From Maribacter_C sp947494565 (GTDB lineage: Bacteria > Bacteroidota > Bacteroidia > Flavobacteriales > Flavobacteriaceae): a DNA stretch of 64,000 bases. A program made the position numbers and the translations under genes. The first letter of the stretch is position 1; each line of letters begins with the position of its first letter. The DNA lies in the NCBI RefSeq assembly GCF_047345415.1, contig NZ_JBLFEP010000006.1:1-64000 (forward strand), given 5' to 3'. The notes beneath the pieces were generated by a model, which was given only the letters and a program-made list of their open reading frames with translations, ran no database searches and had not been told where the DNA came from. Positions 1-9,394 of the stretch are shown in pieces.

Positions 1-80
1 TACCATTCCGAACAGGGAAGTTAAGACCGTCAGCGCCGATGGTACTGCTATACCAAGTGGGAGAGTAGGTCGCCGCCTTG
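1..80 (+). rRNA. rrf: 5S ribosomal RNA, 3' part (cut by window start)
   Basis: The first ~80 bases carry the conserved 5S core: the CCATTCCGAAC segment of loop B/C, then GAAGTTAAG, and the 3' GAGAGTAGGTCGCCGCC end. The 5' third of the molecule lies before the window. An intrinsic terminator follows at once, so this is the end of an rRNA operon. The exact 3' end is estimated. Confidence 0.93.
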
Positions 81-84
81 CTCG

Positions 85-124
85 AAAGGTCCGTGCATCA
101 ATAGATGTTCGGACCTTTTTTTTT
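85..124 (+). terminator. Intrinsic terminator of the rRNA operon
   Basis: A perfect 9-bp stem (AAAGGTCCG at 85-93 pairing with CGGACCTTT at 110-118) is followed by a run of nine T. It sits directly after the 5S rRNA end. Confidence 0.9.
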
Positions 125-168
125 ACCGGAACAAACCCTTTTCGCTATATTTATTGAAAAGGGATACC

Positions 169-1758
169 ATGCTATATCGAACAACCTTCTTTCTTACCTT
201 GTTATTCACATTATTTCAGTCGGCTTGTAAAGAGGTGCCGCCAATAGTGAAGAAAAAACCAAATGTAGTTTTTATCCTTGTAGATGATCTCGGACTTGTC
301 GATTTAGGGGTAACGGGAAGCAGCTACTACGAAACACCACATATCAACGGCTTGGCCAAGCAGGGAATGATTTTCACCCAAGGGTACGCGGCAAGTAGGG
401 TTTGTAGTCCGTCAAGAGCCAGTATCATGACAGGTAAATTCACCGCACGCCACGGTATTACCGACTGGATCGGTGCCAAATCTGGAGAGGCATGGCGTGA
501 ACACAATAGACATGATAAGTTACTTCCGGCAGCATACGTTCATAGTTTACCGAAAGACGATATCAGCTTGGCCGAAGCGATGAAAGATGGAGGGTATGCC
601 ACTTTCTTTTCAGGAAAATGGCATTTAGGAAGCGAAGGTTCTTATCCTGAAGATCACGGATTCGATAGTAATGTCGGGGGTTGGGACAAGGGGAGTCCTA
701 TTGGAGGGTATTTTTCCCCTTGGGAAAATCCCAAATTGGAAAACAGAAACGATGGTGAAAATCTTTCGATGCGCTTGGCGCAAGAAACCGCTTCATTTAT
801 AAAAAAGAATACAGAGGTTCCGTTCTTTGCTTTTCTATCATTTTATGCCGTTCATGGACCTATTCAGACCACAAGGGCCAAATGGCAAAAATATCGTGAC
901 AAGGCAAATGCATCGGATATTGCCGATAAAGGATATCAAATGGAACGCGTATTGCCTATCAGAGTTGTTCAGGATAATCCCATTTATGCCGGACTTGTTG
1001 AAAGTATGGATGAAGCGGTCGGGTTGGTTTTAAACACCTTGGTCGAAGCAGGTATCGATGATAATACTATTGTCATCTTTACTTCCGATAATGGTGGGGT
1101 GGCATCGGGTGATGCTTTTTCCACTTCGAATTTACCGCTACGTGGGGGCAAGGGGTACCAATGGGAAGGAGGAATACGCGAACCATATTTTATAAGAGTA
1201 CCCTGGCTGCGGTCTAAGGGAATCGAGAATGATTATCCGGTCACCGGTGCCGATTTCTATCCTACGATATTGGATTTGGTTGGTTTGGATCCTCTTCCGG
1301 ATCAACATGTTGATGGAATTAGTCTGAAGCCCGTATTGGAAGGGAAGAAGATGACCGTAAAGCGTCCCTTGTATTGGCATTATCCACACTACGGAAATCA
1401 AGGTGGTGAACCTTCATCCATTCTTCAGGAAGCCGGTTGGAAACTCATTCACTACTGGGAAGATGATCATGATGAACTCTATCAACTAGCTACCGACGTG
1501 GAAGAACGAAATGATTTGGCTGAAGCGTATCCGGAAATGAAAATCGCTATGCGCCAGAAACTGATGGAATGGCTCACCCAGGTCGGCGCAAATCTTCCTG
1601 AAAAAGATTTGGATTACGATGCCGAAAAAGCGTCGCAGCGTTCCAGAGACATGGTAGAGAAAAAATGGCCTTCCTTAGAAAAGCAACGATTGGATTTTCT
1701 CTCAACAGACTTCGAGCCCAATGCGGATTGGTGGGGTAGCAAGGTTACCAAAGATTGA
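169..1758 (+). CDS. Arylsulfatase-type sulfatase (formylglycine S1 family), putative lipoprotein
   Basis: Hydrolyses sulfate esters, probably on algal or other sulfated polysaccharides. From the ATG at 169 the protein has 529 residues. A TTG lies in frame at 154, but the ATG has a purine-rich GAAAAGGG upstream and starts a clean signal sequence. The N-terminus is hydrophobic and ends in QSAC (Cys20), a plausible though imperfect lipobox. A metal-binding DD pair is at about residues 39-40. The formylglycine motif C-S-P-S-R is at about residues 79-83, followed by ASIMTGK. A DNGG metal motif is near residue 310. It needs the formylglycine-generating enzyme, which is not in this window. It lies 45 bp after the rRNA terminator and converges with gltD. 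No polysaccharide-utilisation genes adjoin it, so the substrate is unknown. Confidence 0.9.
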   Translation: MLYRTTFFLTLLFTLFQSACKEVPPIVKKKPNVVFILVDDLGLVDLGVTGSSYYETPHINGLAKQGMIFTQGYAASRVCSPSRASIMTGKFTARHGITDWIGAKSGEAWREHNRHDKLLPAAYVHSLPKDDISLAEAMKDGGYATFFSGKWHLGSEGSYPEDHGFDSNVGGWDKGSPIGGYFSPWENPKLENRNDGENLSMRLAQETASFIKKNTEVPFFAFLSFYAVHGPIQTTRAKWQKYRDKANASDIADKGYQMERVLPIRVVQDNPIYAGLVESMDEAVGLVLNTLVEAGIDDNTIVIFTSDNGGVASGDAFSTSNLPLRGGKGYQWEGGIREPYFIRVPWLRSKGIENDYPVTGADFYPTILDLVGLDPLPDQHVDGISLKPVLEGKKMTVKRPLYWHYPHYGNQGGEPSSILQEAGWKLIHYWEDDHDELYQLATDVEERNDLAEAYPEMKIAMRQKLMEWLTQVGANLPEKDLDYDAEKASQRSRDMVEKKWPSLEKQRLDFLSTDFEPNADWWGSKVTKD

Positions 1759-1766
1759 ATTGAATC

Positions 1767-3233
1767 CTATATTCTTGGTAGATCGCCTTCTCCTTTAAGG
1801 GGTAACAACGATTCTCCCATTAAGTATTTGTCTACATGATAAGCAGCTTGCCTGCCCTCCGAAATCGCCCAGACAATCAATGATTGGCCTCGACGTTGGT
1901 CACCAGCGGCAAAAACACCTGGAACATTGGTCATGTAATCGTTTTCCGATGCCTTTATATTGGTTCTTGAATCGGTTTCAAGGCCAAGTTGTTCAGCAAT
2001 GCTCATTTCAGAACCAGTAAATCCGAGCGCCAATAGCGCCAACTCACACTTCCATTCTTTTTCTGTACCCTCGATTTCCTTCAATTGAGGTCGCTGCCCA
2101 GGAACTTTAATCCATTCTACTTCAGCGGTTACAAGACCTTTTAGGTTTCCTTTTTCATCACCAAGAAACCGTTTGGTCGAAATACTAAAGAATCGTTCGG
2201 CACCTTCCTTATGGGAAGAACTTGTGCGCAGACGCATAGGCCAAAAGGGCCATGGTTGGTTTTCGGGTCTTTCCGTAGTGGCCATCGGCATAATCTCGAA
2301 ATTGGAGACCGATTTTGCCCCGTGTCGAAACGAAGTACCGATACAATCCGATCCCGTATCACCACCACCGATAACGATTACATCTTTGTCGGTTGCTTTG
2401 ATTTCTTTCTTAAAGTTCGTGACTCCATCGACACGTCTATTATTTTGGGAAAGAAAATCCATAGCCTGTACAACGCCATTTAGGTCGGCCCCTTTTATAG
2501 GGAGTTTTCGTCGTATGGTAGCACCTCCTGAGAGCACTACGGCATCAAAATCATTGTTCAGTTCATCGGCCCTGATGTCTTTACCGACATGTATACCACA
2601 TTTGAAAGTGATTCCCTCTTCCTCCAAAACGTTCAATCTGCGATCGATAACGTGCTTTTCCATTTTAAAATCAGGGATACCGTAGCGCAATAATCCGCCT
2701 GGTTTTTCGTCCCGTTCAAAAACGGTCACTAAGTGACCCGCCCGATTTAATTGTTGGGCAGCGGCCAGTCCCGCAGGACCTGAACCGACAACGGCCACCT
2801 TTTTACCTGTCCTTACGGCAGGGGTTTGTGCGGTAATCCAGCCTTTTTCAAAAGCGGTTTCGACAATATTTTTTTCAATATTCTCTATTGATACCGGGTC
2901 TTCATTGATACCCAATACACATGCTTCTTCACATGGGGCGGGGCACAGCCTGCCAGTAAACTCTGGGAAGTTGTTGGTAGAATGTAAGATGTGGGCCGCC
3001 TTTTCCCATTTCCCTCTATAAACCGCGTCATTGAAGTCGGGAATCAAATTGCCAAGCGGACAACCACTATGACAAAAAGGAATACCGCAATCCATACATC
3101 GCGCACCCTGATCTTTGAGTTCTTTTTCCGGCATGGGAATCGTGAACTCTTTATAATTCTTTACCCGCTCTTCAACCGGGGCATATGCTTCTACTTTTCT
3201 ATCGAACTCCAAAAATCCTGTAATCTTTCCCAT
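1767..3233 (-). CDS. gltD: Glutamate synthase small (beta) subunit
   Basis: Electron-input subunit of NADPH-type GOGAT: passes electrons from NAD(P)H through FAD and Fe-S clusters to the large subunit, for glutamate formation from glutamine and 2-oxoglutarate. The length of 488 aa is typical. The N-terminus has the adrenodoxin-reductase-like Cys sets: C46/C49/C54/C58 (CMDCGIPFCHSGC) and C97/C101/C105 (LCPAPCEEAC). A GSGPAG FAD-binding loop is at about 150-155 and a second dinucleotide loop, GGGDTG, near 290. It lies 8 bp downstream of gltB in the same direction, so the two form an operon. Its stop is 8 bp from the convergent sulfatase stop. Confidence 0.96.
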   Translation of the reverse strand: MGKITGFLEFDRKVEAYAPVEERVKNYKEFTIPMPEKELKDQGARCMDCGIPFCHSGCPLGNLIPDFNDAVYRGKWEKAAHILHSTNNFPEFTGRLCPAPCEEACVLGINEDPVSIENIEKNIVETAFEKGWITAQTPAVRTGKKVAVVGSGPAGLAAAQQLNRAGHLVTVFERDEKPGGLLRYGIPDFKMEKHVIDRRLNVLEEEGITFKCGIHVGKDIRADELNNDFDAVVLSGGATIRRKLPIKGADLNGVVQAMDFLSQNNRRVDGVTNFKKEIKATDKDVIVIGGGDTGSDCIGTSFRHGAKSVSNFEIMPMATTERPENQPWPFWPMRLRTSSSHKEGAERFFSISTKRFLGDEKGNLKGLVTAEVEWIKVPGQRPQLKEIEGTEKEWKCELALLALGFTGSEMSIAEQLGLETDSRTNIKASENDYMTNVPGVFAAGDQRRGQSLIVWAISEGRQAAYHVDKYLMGESLLPLKGEGDLPRI

Positions 3234-3241
3234 GTCTCGAT

Positions 3242-6200
3242 TTATATAGTTTCCAATTTTTCTTTCTCCAAACGAATCAAGGCCTGTTTGTATTCCTCAG
3301 GGAATACCTTGATGAATTTCGGAAGGTACTCTTCCCAGTTTTCCAAAATGCGCTGGGCTAAGGGACTCATGGTATAGTTATAATGACTTTCGATAAGGTC
3401 CTTTAACTGCGCAATATCCTTATCTTCTTCCACTTTTAGTAAATTGAGGGAATCAGAGTTGCATTTTGTCCTAAAGGTATTTTTCTCGTCGAAAACGTAG
3501 GCGATACCACCACTCATTCCCGCACCAAAATTTCTTCCTACGTCACCTAAAATAACGGCCACCCCTCCGGTCATATATTCACAGCCATGGTCACCGATAC
3601 CTTCAACAACGGCCTTTGCACCCGAATTTCGAACGCAAAAACGCTCCCCGGCTTTTCCGTTAATGTAGGCCCTTCCTGCTGTGGCTCCATACAACGTCAC
3701 GTTGCCTGTTATCACATTATCTTCGGGAATAATGGTGGCGCCATCGGGTACTTTGATAACCAATTTGGCGCCCGACAAGCCCTTTCCAAGATAATCGTTC
3801 GTATTGCCGTTTACCGTCAAGGTCAGTCCTCTTGTGGCGAAGGCCCCAAAACTCTGGCCGGCCGAGCCTGTAAAGTTGAGGCGCAGGGTATTGATGGGTA
3901 GCCCCTGTGCTCCGTAAACCTTGGAGATTTCATTACTGATTATGGCTCCTACTGCGCGATCCGTATTTTTTATGGGATAGTCCAATGTCAATTTTTCTTT
4001 GCGAAATAATGATGGATTGGCCTTGCCGATAATATCAAATTCAATGGATTTATCCACATCATGTTGCTGCGGTTGGGTATTGTAAAATTTAGTTCCCGCT
4101 GGCACATCTACTTGATGTAGAATCGGTGTTAAGTCGATTCCAGCAGCCTTGTAGTGATCAAGGGCCTTCTTCCGGTCTAACTTCTCTACCTGGCCTACCA
4201 TTTCATTGACGGTTCTAAACCCTAACTGCGCCATGATTTCCCGAAGCTCTTGGGCCACGAAATACATGTAGTTCACGACGTGTTCCGGTTTGCCCTCGAA
4301 TTTTTTGCGCAATTCAGGATTCTGCGTTGCGATACCTACGGGACAGGTGTTCAAATGACAGACACGCATCATGATACAACCTGAGGCTACCAATGGAGCG
4401 GTCGCAAAACCGAACTCTTCGGCTCCCAACAAACAGGCAACGGCAACATCTCTACCAGTCTTCAACTGACCATCACACTCTAATACTATTCTATTGCGAA
4501 GGTCGTTCATGACCAGCGTCTGCTGTGCTTCTGCAATTCCTAACTCCCAAGGCAGTCCGGCATGCTTCAGTGATGTCAATGGAGAAGCACCGGTACCCCC
4601 GTCGAAGCCCGAGATCAATACCACATCCGCCTTTGCTTTGGCAACACCGGCAGCAACGGTACCGACGCCTACTTCGGACACCAATTTAACATTGATCCTC
4701 GCTTTGCGGTTGGCCGATTTCAAATCGTAAATCAGTTGCGATAAATCTTCAATGGAATAAATATCGTGATGTGGCGGTGGTGAAATCAATCCAACGTAAG
4801 GGGTGGAATTTCTAGTTTTGGCGATAGCCGGATTTACCTTAGGTCCCGGAAGTTGTCCCCCTTCCCCAGGTTTTGCCCCTTGGGCCATTTTAATTTGTAT
4901 CTCTTGTGCGTTGGTCAGGTAATTCGATGTTACCCCAAAACGTCCGGAAGCTACTTGCTTGATGGCACTGTTGCGCCAATCACCGGTCGCATTTCTATAA
5001 AACCGTTCTTCCTCTTCACCCCCTTCACCGGAATTACTCTTCCCGCCGATACGGTTCATCGCGATTGCCAAGTTTTCATGTGCTTCCTTACTAATAGAAC
5101 CGTAAGACATCGCACCGGTTTTAAAGCGCTTGACAATTTCTGTCCAAGGCTCTACCTCTTCAATTGGAATAGGGTCATATTTAGAAAACTCGAATAAGCC
5201 TCGAATGGTCATTAGGTTTTTCGATTGCTCGTTCACCATATCGGAGAATTCTTTATAACTGGCCGGTTCATTGTTCCGGACCGCATTTTGAAGTTTTGCA
5301 ATTGACAACGGATTGAACATATGCTTTTCACCATCTCGCCTCCAACGGTATTCCCCACCCATCTCCAAGTCGAGATTGGCGGCAACTTCTTTTTTGGCAA
5401 AGGCCTTCGCGTGACGTTTCGCAATTTCCTTTTCTATTTCATACAGTCCGATACCCTGAATTCTGGTCGGTGTATTGGGGAAATACTTTTCTACCACTTT
5501 GGTGTTGATTCCGATACATTCAAACAGTTGTGACCCCCTATAGGAGTTCAAAGTAGAGATTCCTATTTTATTCATTACTTTGAGAATACCCTTTCCAACC
5601 GCCTTATTATAATTCTCTATGGCTTCATCAAAGGTGTACTCGGTGATATCCAATTCCTCTATTTGTTCTCCAATGATTTCGTTGACCAAGTACGGATTAA
5701 TAGCACTTGCCCCGAAACCGAACAATAGGGCGAAATGATGCACTTCACGAGGTTCAGCCGATTCGATAATGATACTGAGCTTCGAACGTTTGCCCAATTT
5801 TTGCAACCCACTATTTACGTATGACAATGCCAAAAGCGGTGGAATGGGAGCTTCTTTTTCATTTACATTTCTGTCGGATAATATGATGATGTTCGCTTCA
5901 TCGTCGACTGCTTCGGAAGCTTGCTTTAGAATAGATTCCAGAGCATCTTCCAATCCATTGTGTCCCCTTTCAATTTCGTAAAGTGTCGGAATGGATACTA
6001 CTTTGTAATCGGGACTAACATCATAGTTTTTGATTTTATCCAAATCTTCTTTGGAGATGACCGGATTCTGAATTTTAAGTTTTCTACAATGCAGTTCGTT
6101 GAAATCAAAAATATTGTAGTCGCTACCTAGAGTAAGACTGATGTCGGTAATCAACTCTTCTCGAATACCATCAAGCGGAGGGTTGGTGACCTGCGCGAAA

Positions 6201-7750
6201 AGTTGCTTAAAATAGTTGTAAATGAGTTGTGGCCGTTCCGATAAGACGGCAATCGGGGTGTCCGATCCCATCGAACCAATAGGTTCTTTGGCATTTTTTC
6301 CCATGGGAAGAATAATGGTATTAATATCTTCCAAGGTATAGCCAAAAACCGATTTCCGCTTCTCTAAAGTTGCTTCACCTAGGAAGAGTGGGCAATCGTT
6401 ATATGGAATGTCCTTTAAGTGCACTAAATTCTTATCCAACCACTTTTTGTATGGATGTCTCTTCGCGATATCCTCCTTGATTTCCTCATCGTTTACGATT
6501 CGGCCTTCCTCCATGTTCACCAAGAACATTTTTCCAGGTTCTAGCCTTCCATGGAATTCTACATTTTTAGGTTCGATATCCACGACTCCTACTTCAGATG
6601 ACATGATTACATAATCATCCTTCGTAACGGTGTATCGGGAAGGCCGAAGTCCGTTTCGATCCAAAACGGCCCCGATATAATTTCCATCTGTAAAAGGTAC
6701 CGAGGCTGGCCCATCCCAGGGTTCCATCATGCACGAATGATATTCATAGAAAGCCCGTTTGGCTTCAGACATGTTGTCATTCTTTTCCCAAGCTTCAGGG
6801 ACCAATATCATCATGACTTCAGGCAATGAACGGCCGGTCATTAGTAATAACTCGACAACCATATCCATTGTGGCGGAATCCGATTTTCCCGGGAGTATAA
6901 TGGGAAGAATATTCTTGATCTCTTCTCCAAACCAATCGCTTTTGAGCAGTTCTTCCCTCGAGCGCATCCGAGATACATTACCTCTTAGGGTATTGATTTC
7001 CCCATTGTGGCACATATACCTGAAGGGCTGGGCCAGATCCCAAGTTGGGAAGGTGTTGGTAGAAAATCGTTGATGTACCAAAGAAAGCCTTGTAACGACC
7101 CTAGGGTCCATGAGGTCTTTATAATACAGGCTGATGTCCTTGGGCATCAATAGACCTTTGAAAATGATAATTTTCGTAGATAAGCTGGGGAGATAGAAAA
7201 ACTGACTTTCGGAAAGTTTAGAGTTGATAATATGATGTTCCGTAACCTTTCTAGCTATAAAAAGTTTGAGATTGAATTGAAATTCATCTTGATTCTTGTT
7301 TTCCTTTGCGACGAACAGTTGTTTGACAAAGGGTTCCGTTTCCATGGCGATTCGACCCGGTACCGATCGATTGACCGGAACATCGCGCCAACCTAGAAGC
7401 TGAAGCCCTTGTTCTTTAATGTTCTTTTCGAAAACGGAAATGCAATACTCTCGCTGATTCTCTTTCTGCGGTAAAAAGACATTGCTGACAGCATAATCTC
7501 CTGGTTCGGGAAGTTCGAAACTGCAAACGTCCTTAAAAAAATTATGTGGGATATCAATTAGAATTCCTGCGCCATCACCCGTTTTTCCATCTGCGCTAAC
7601 CGCCCCGCGATGTTCTAGCTTGTCCAAGATTTCCAAAGCCTTATGAATAATGTCATTCGACTTTTTACCCTTCAAGCTACATATGAAACCTGCTCCGCAA
7701 TTGTCATGTTCAAAATCTGGCAGGTACAATCCTTGTTTTCTCAATGTCAT
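3242..7750 (-). CDS. gltB: Glutamate synthase large (alpha) subunit
   Basis: Catalytic subunit of GOGAT, 1502 aa as expected. The N-terminal glutamine amidotransferase uses a Cys that becomes residue 1 after propeptide removal; here Cys18 in HDNCGAGF is the candidate nucleophile. The central and FMN-binding synthase domains follow, with GGTGASP near the FMN site. The 3Fe-4S ligands lie in CIMMRVCHLNTC at about residues 1120-1132. The C-terminal GXGXG beta-helix domain is present (residues about 1270-1450). The start ATG gives the normal short propeptide. The 216 bp upstream should hold the promoter, but I found no perfect TAnnTTTG box there. Confidence 0.96.
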   Translation of the reverse strand: MTLRKQGLYLPDFEHDNCGAGFICSLKGKKSNDIIHKALEILDKLEHRGAVSADGKTGDGAGILIDIPHNFFKDVCSFELPEPGDYAVSNVFLPQKENQREYCISVFEKNIKEQGLQLLGWRDVPVNRSVPGRIAMETEPFVKQLFVAKENKNQDEFQFNLKLFIARKVTEHHIINSKLSESQFFYLPSLSTKIIIFKGLLMPKDISLYYKDLMDPRVVTRLSLVHQRFSTNTFPTWDLAQPFRYMCHNGEINTLRGNVSRMRSREELLKSDWFGEEIKNILPIILPGKSDSATMDMVVELLLMTGRSLPEVMMILVPEAWEKNDNMSEAKRAFYEYHSCMMEPWDGPASVPFTDGNYIGAVLDRNGLRPSRYTVTKDDYVIMSSEVGVVDIEPKNVEFHGRLEPGKMFLVNMEEGRIVNDEEIKEDIAKRHPYKKWLDKNLVHLKDIPYNDCPLFLGEATLEKRKSVFGYTLEDINTIILPMGKNAKEPIGSMGSDTPIAVLSERPQLIYNYFKQLFAQVTNPPLDGIREELITDISLTLGSDYNIFDFNELHCRKLKIQNPVISKEDLDKIKNYDVSPDYKVVSIPTLYEIERGHNGLEDALESILKQASEAVDDEANIIILSDRNVNEKEAPIPPLLALSYVNSGLQKLGKRSKLSIIIESAEPREVHHFALLFGFGASAINPYLVNEIIGEQIEELDITEYTFDEAIENYNKAVGKGILKVMNKIGISTLNSYRGSQLFECIGINTKVVEKYFPNTPTRIQGIGLYEIEKEIAKRHAKAFAKKEVAANLDLEMGGEYRWRRDGEKHMFNPLSIAKLQNAVRNNEPASYKEFSDMVNEQSKNLMTIRGLFEFSKYDPIPIEEVEPWTEIVKRFKTGAMSYGSISKEAHENLAIAMNRIGGKSNSGEGGEEEERFYRNATGDWRNSAIKQVASGRFGVTSNYLTNAQEIQIKMAQGAKPGEGGQLPGPKVNPAIAKTRNSTPYVGLISPPPHHDIYSIEDLSQLIYDLKSANRKARINVKLVSEVGVGTVAAGVAKAKADVVLISGFDGGTGASPLTSLKHAGLPWELGIAEAQQTLVMNDLRNRIVLECDGQLKTGRDVAVACLLGAEEFGFATAPLVASGCIMMRVCHLNTCPVGIATQNPELRKKFEGKPEHVVNYMYFVAQELREIMAQLGFRTVNEMVGQVEKLDRKKALDHYKAAGIDLTPILHQVDVPAGTKFYNTQPQQHDVDKSIEFDIIGKANPSLFRKEKLTLDYPIKNTDRAVGAIISNEISKVYGAQGLPINTLRLNFTGSAGQSFGAFATRGLTLTVNGNTNDYLGKGLSGAKLVIKVPDGATIIPEDNVITGNVTLYGATAGRAYINGKAGERFCVRNSGAKAVVEGIGDHGCEYMTGGVAVILGDVGRNFGAGMSGGIAYVFDEKNTFRTKCNSDSLNLLKVEEDKDIAQLKDLIESHYNYTMSPLAQRILENWEEYLPKFIKVFPEEYKQALIRLEKEKLETI

Positions 7751-7966
7751 GTTCTAAATCTTTATCGCTGCACCGTCATTATTTTTTGACGACGACAGCT
7801 TATAAAAATATCACTTTTGTTGAACTATCCATGAAGATTAACATGGAATACAACAAAAAACACAACGATTGTAATATATCATAAGAAAATCTTAAAATTC
7901 GAAATTTTATCCCCTAAAAACTGAGATTATCATAATGCGATTTATCGGTTTTGAGTTAACTAGAGG

Positions 7967-9109
7967 TTAGTCTTTTAAAATACTCCTAGAGATGACGATT
8001 TTCTGGATTTCGGAAGTGCCCTCATAGATCTGCGTTATTTTCGCGTCACGCATCAGACGTTCAACATGATAGTCTTTTACGAACCCGTTACCACCATGTA
8101 TCTGAACGGCTTCTACAGTCGTCTCCATGGCCACTTGGGAGGCATAGAGTTTGGCCATCGCACCGGAAAGATCATAATTGTGGTCATTATCTTTGTCCAC
8201 TGCAGCTTTATAGACCAAATGTCTTGCAGCCTCGATTTGGGTATGCATATCGGCTAGTTTAAAGGCAATGGCCTGATGGTTGCTAATTTCGGTACCGAAT
8301 GCCTTTCGTTCTTTAGAATACTTGAGCGCTAATTCATAGGCTCCTGCAGCAATGCCTAGTGCTTGGGCGGCGATACCGATTCGGCCGCCCGCCAGTGTTT
8401 TCATCGCGAATTTGAATCCGAAACCGTCTGCGCCGATTCTATTGGTCTTGGGTACTTTCACATCATTGAATATCAAGGAGTGTGTGTCGCTGCCACGAAT
8501 ACCTAATTTATTTTCTTTTGGGCCTATTTCAAAACCTTCCATACCCTTCTCAACAATAAGTGCATTGATGCCTTTATGGCCTTTTTCCCTATCGGTCTGG
8601 GCTATGACGAGATACACTTCTGCGGTATTTCCATTGGTGATCCAGTTTTTGGTTCCGTTCAAGATATAGTGGTCACCTTTATCTATGGCAGTGGTTTTCT
8701 GTGATGTAGCATCACTACCTGCTTCCGGTTCCGATAGGCAAAAAGCACCTATTACTTCGCCTGAGGCTAATCGGGTCAAGTACTTTTGTTTTTGTTCTTC
8801 CGTGCCATAGGTTTCCAGGCCATAGCATACCAATGAATTATTCACGGAGACCACTACGGAAGCCGAGGCGTCTATTTTGGAAAGCTCTTCCATTGCGATG
8901 ACATAGGAAAGGGTGTCCATGCCGCTACCGTTGTATTTAGGGTCCACCATCATCCCCATAAAACCAAGTTCGCCCAATTTCTTTACTTGCTCAATTGGAA
9001 AGCGTTGTTCTTCATCTCTTTCAATGACCTCGGGAAGCAATTCTTGCTGTGCAAAATCCCGTGCGGCCTGCTGTATCATGAGGTGTTCTTCCGACAATGA
9101 AAAATCCAT
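7967..9109 (-). CDS. Acyl-CoA dehydrogenase
   Basis: FAD-dependent acyl-CoA oxidation, first step of beta-oxidation or of branched-chain amino acid breakdown. From the ATG at 9109 it has 380 aa, the family length, beginning MDFSLSEEHLMI. An in-frame TTG at 9136 is rejected because it lies inside a perfect -7 promoter box. Family motifs are visible: GAFCLSEPEAGSD (substrate/FAD region, about residue 120), the NWITNG stretch, and the C-terminal YEGTSEIQ whose Glu is the usual catalytic base of the short/medium-chain group. Chain-length specificity cannot be read from sequence alone. It is transcribed divergently from the Glu/Leu dehydrogenase. Confidence 0.93.
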   Translation of the reverse strand: MDFSLSEEHLMIQQAARDFAQQELLPEVIERDEEQRFPIEQVKKLGELGFMGMMVDPKYNGSGMDTLSYVIAMEELSKIDASASVVVSVNNSLVCYGLETYGTEEQKQKYLTRLASGEVIGAFCLSEPEAGSDATSQKTTAIDKGDHYILNGTKNWITNGNTAEVYLVIAQTDREKGHKGINALIVEKGMEGFEIGPKENKLGIRGSDTHSLIFNDVKVPKTNRIGADGFGFKFAMKTLAGGRIGIAAQALGIAAGAYELALKYSKERKAFGTEISNHQAIAFKLADMHTQIEAARHLVYKAAVDKDNDHNYDLSGAMAKLYASQVAMETTVEAVQIHGGNGFVKDYHVERLMRDAKITQIYEGTSEIQKIVISRSILKD

Positions 9110-9133
9110 AGTATAATTCTTTTTGAGTATGTG

Positions 9134-9141
9134 CAAAGATA
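9134..9141 (-). promoter_or_regulatory. -7 box of the acyl-CoA dehydrogenase promoter
   Basis: The minus strand reads TATCTTTG, an exact match to the Bacteroidota -7 consensus TAnnTTTG, 24 bp before the ATG at 9109. The -33 region is poor (TCG rather than TTG). Transcription would start only about 15-20 nt before the ATG. Confidence 0.55.
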
Positions 9142-9220
9142 CATTTATGACCTAAAAAGCCGATGATTTGACCGAAGCTTTTTATAGCCGCATTTTTTTC
9201 TTCAGGAGTCAATTAAATTA

Positions 9221-9251
9221 TTGGCAAAACCCTAGCTATCATTTATATTTG
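9221..9251 (+). promoter_or_regulatory. Promoter of the Glu/Leu dehydrogenase operon
   Basis: A TTG at 9221-9223 and TATATTTG at 9244-9251 are separated by 20 bp, matching the Bacteroidota -33/-7 consensus. The start codon of the next gene is 144 nt downstream, so the predicted leader is long. Confidence 0.75.
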
Positions 9252-9287
9252 CCTGCAACCCCGGTTTTAAATTGATTTAATATAAAT

Positions 9288-9366
9288 ACGCGATGAGGCA
9301 GCACTAACCCCTTTTGGGGGACAATGAAATTCTTGCATAGGAAACCGTTCAAAGCGGTAGTAATCG
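9288..9366 (+). promoter_or_regulatory. Possible structured leader RNA of the dehydrogenase gene
   Basis: Within the predicted untranslated leader there is a CCCC-TTTT-GGGG hairpin (9308-9319) and an ACCG/CGGT hairpin with a 7-nt loop (9344-9358). A CGAT near 9291 could pair with ATCG at 9362-9365 to close both arms. I do not recognise a known riboswitch class. The stems are short and may be chance. Confidence 0.3.
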
Positions 9367-9394
9367 AATATTGGAATTAAATCAAAAGTAAAGA

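Noticed and set aside
2173..2685. 170-codon plus-strand frame opposite gltD
   Set aside because: It lies entirely inside the well-supported gltD gene on the other strand and shows no motif.
9110..9136. TTG start of the acyl-CoA dehydrogenase at 9136
   Set aside because: It overlaps the -7 box TATCTTTG, and the ATG at 9109 gives the normal family start and length.
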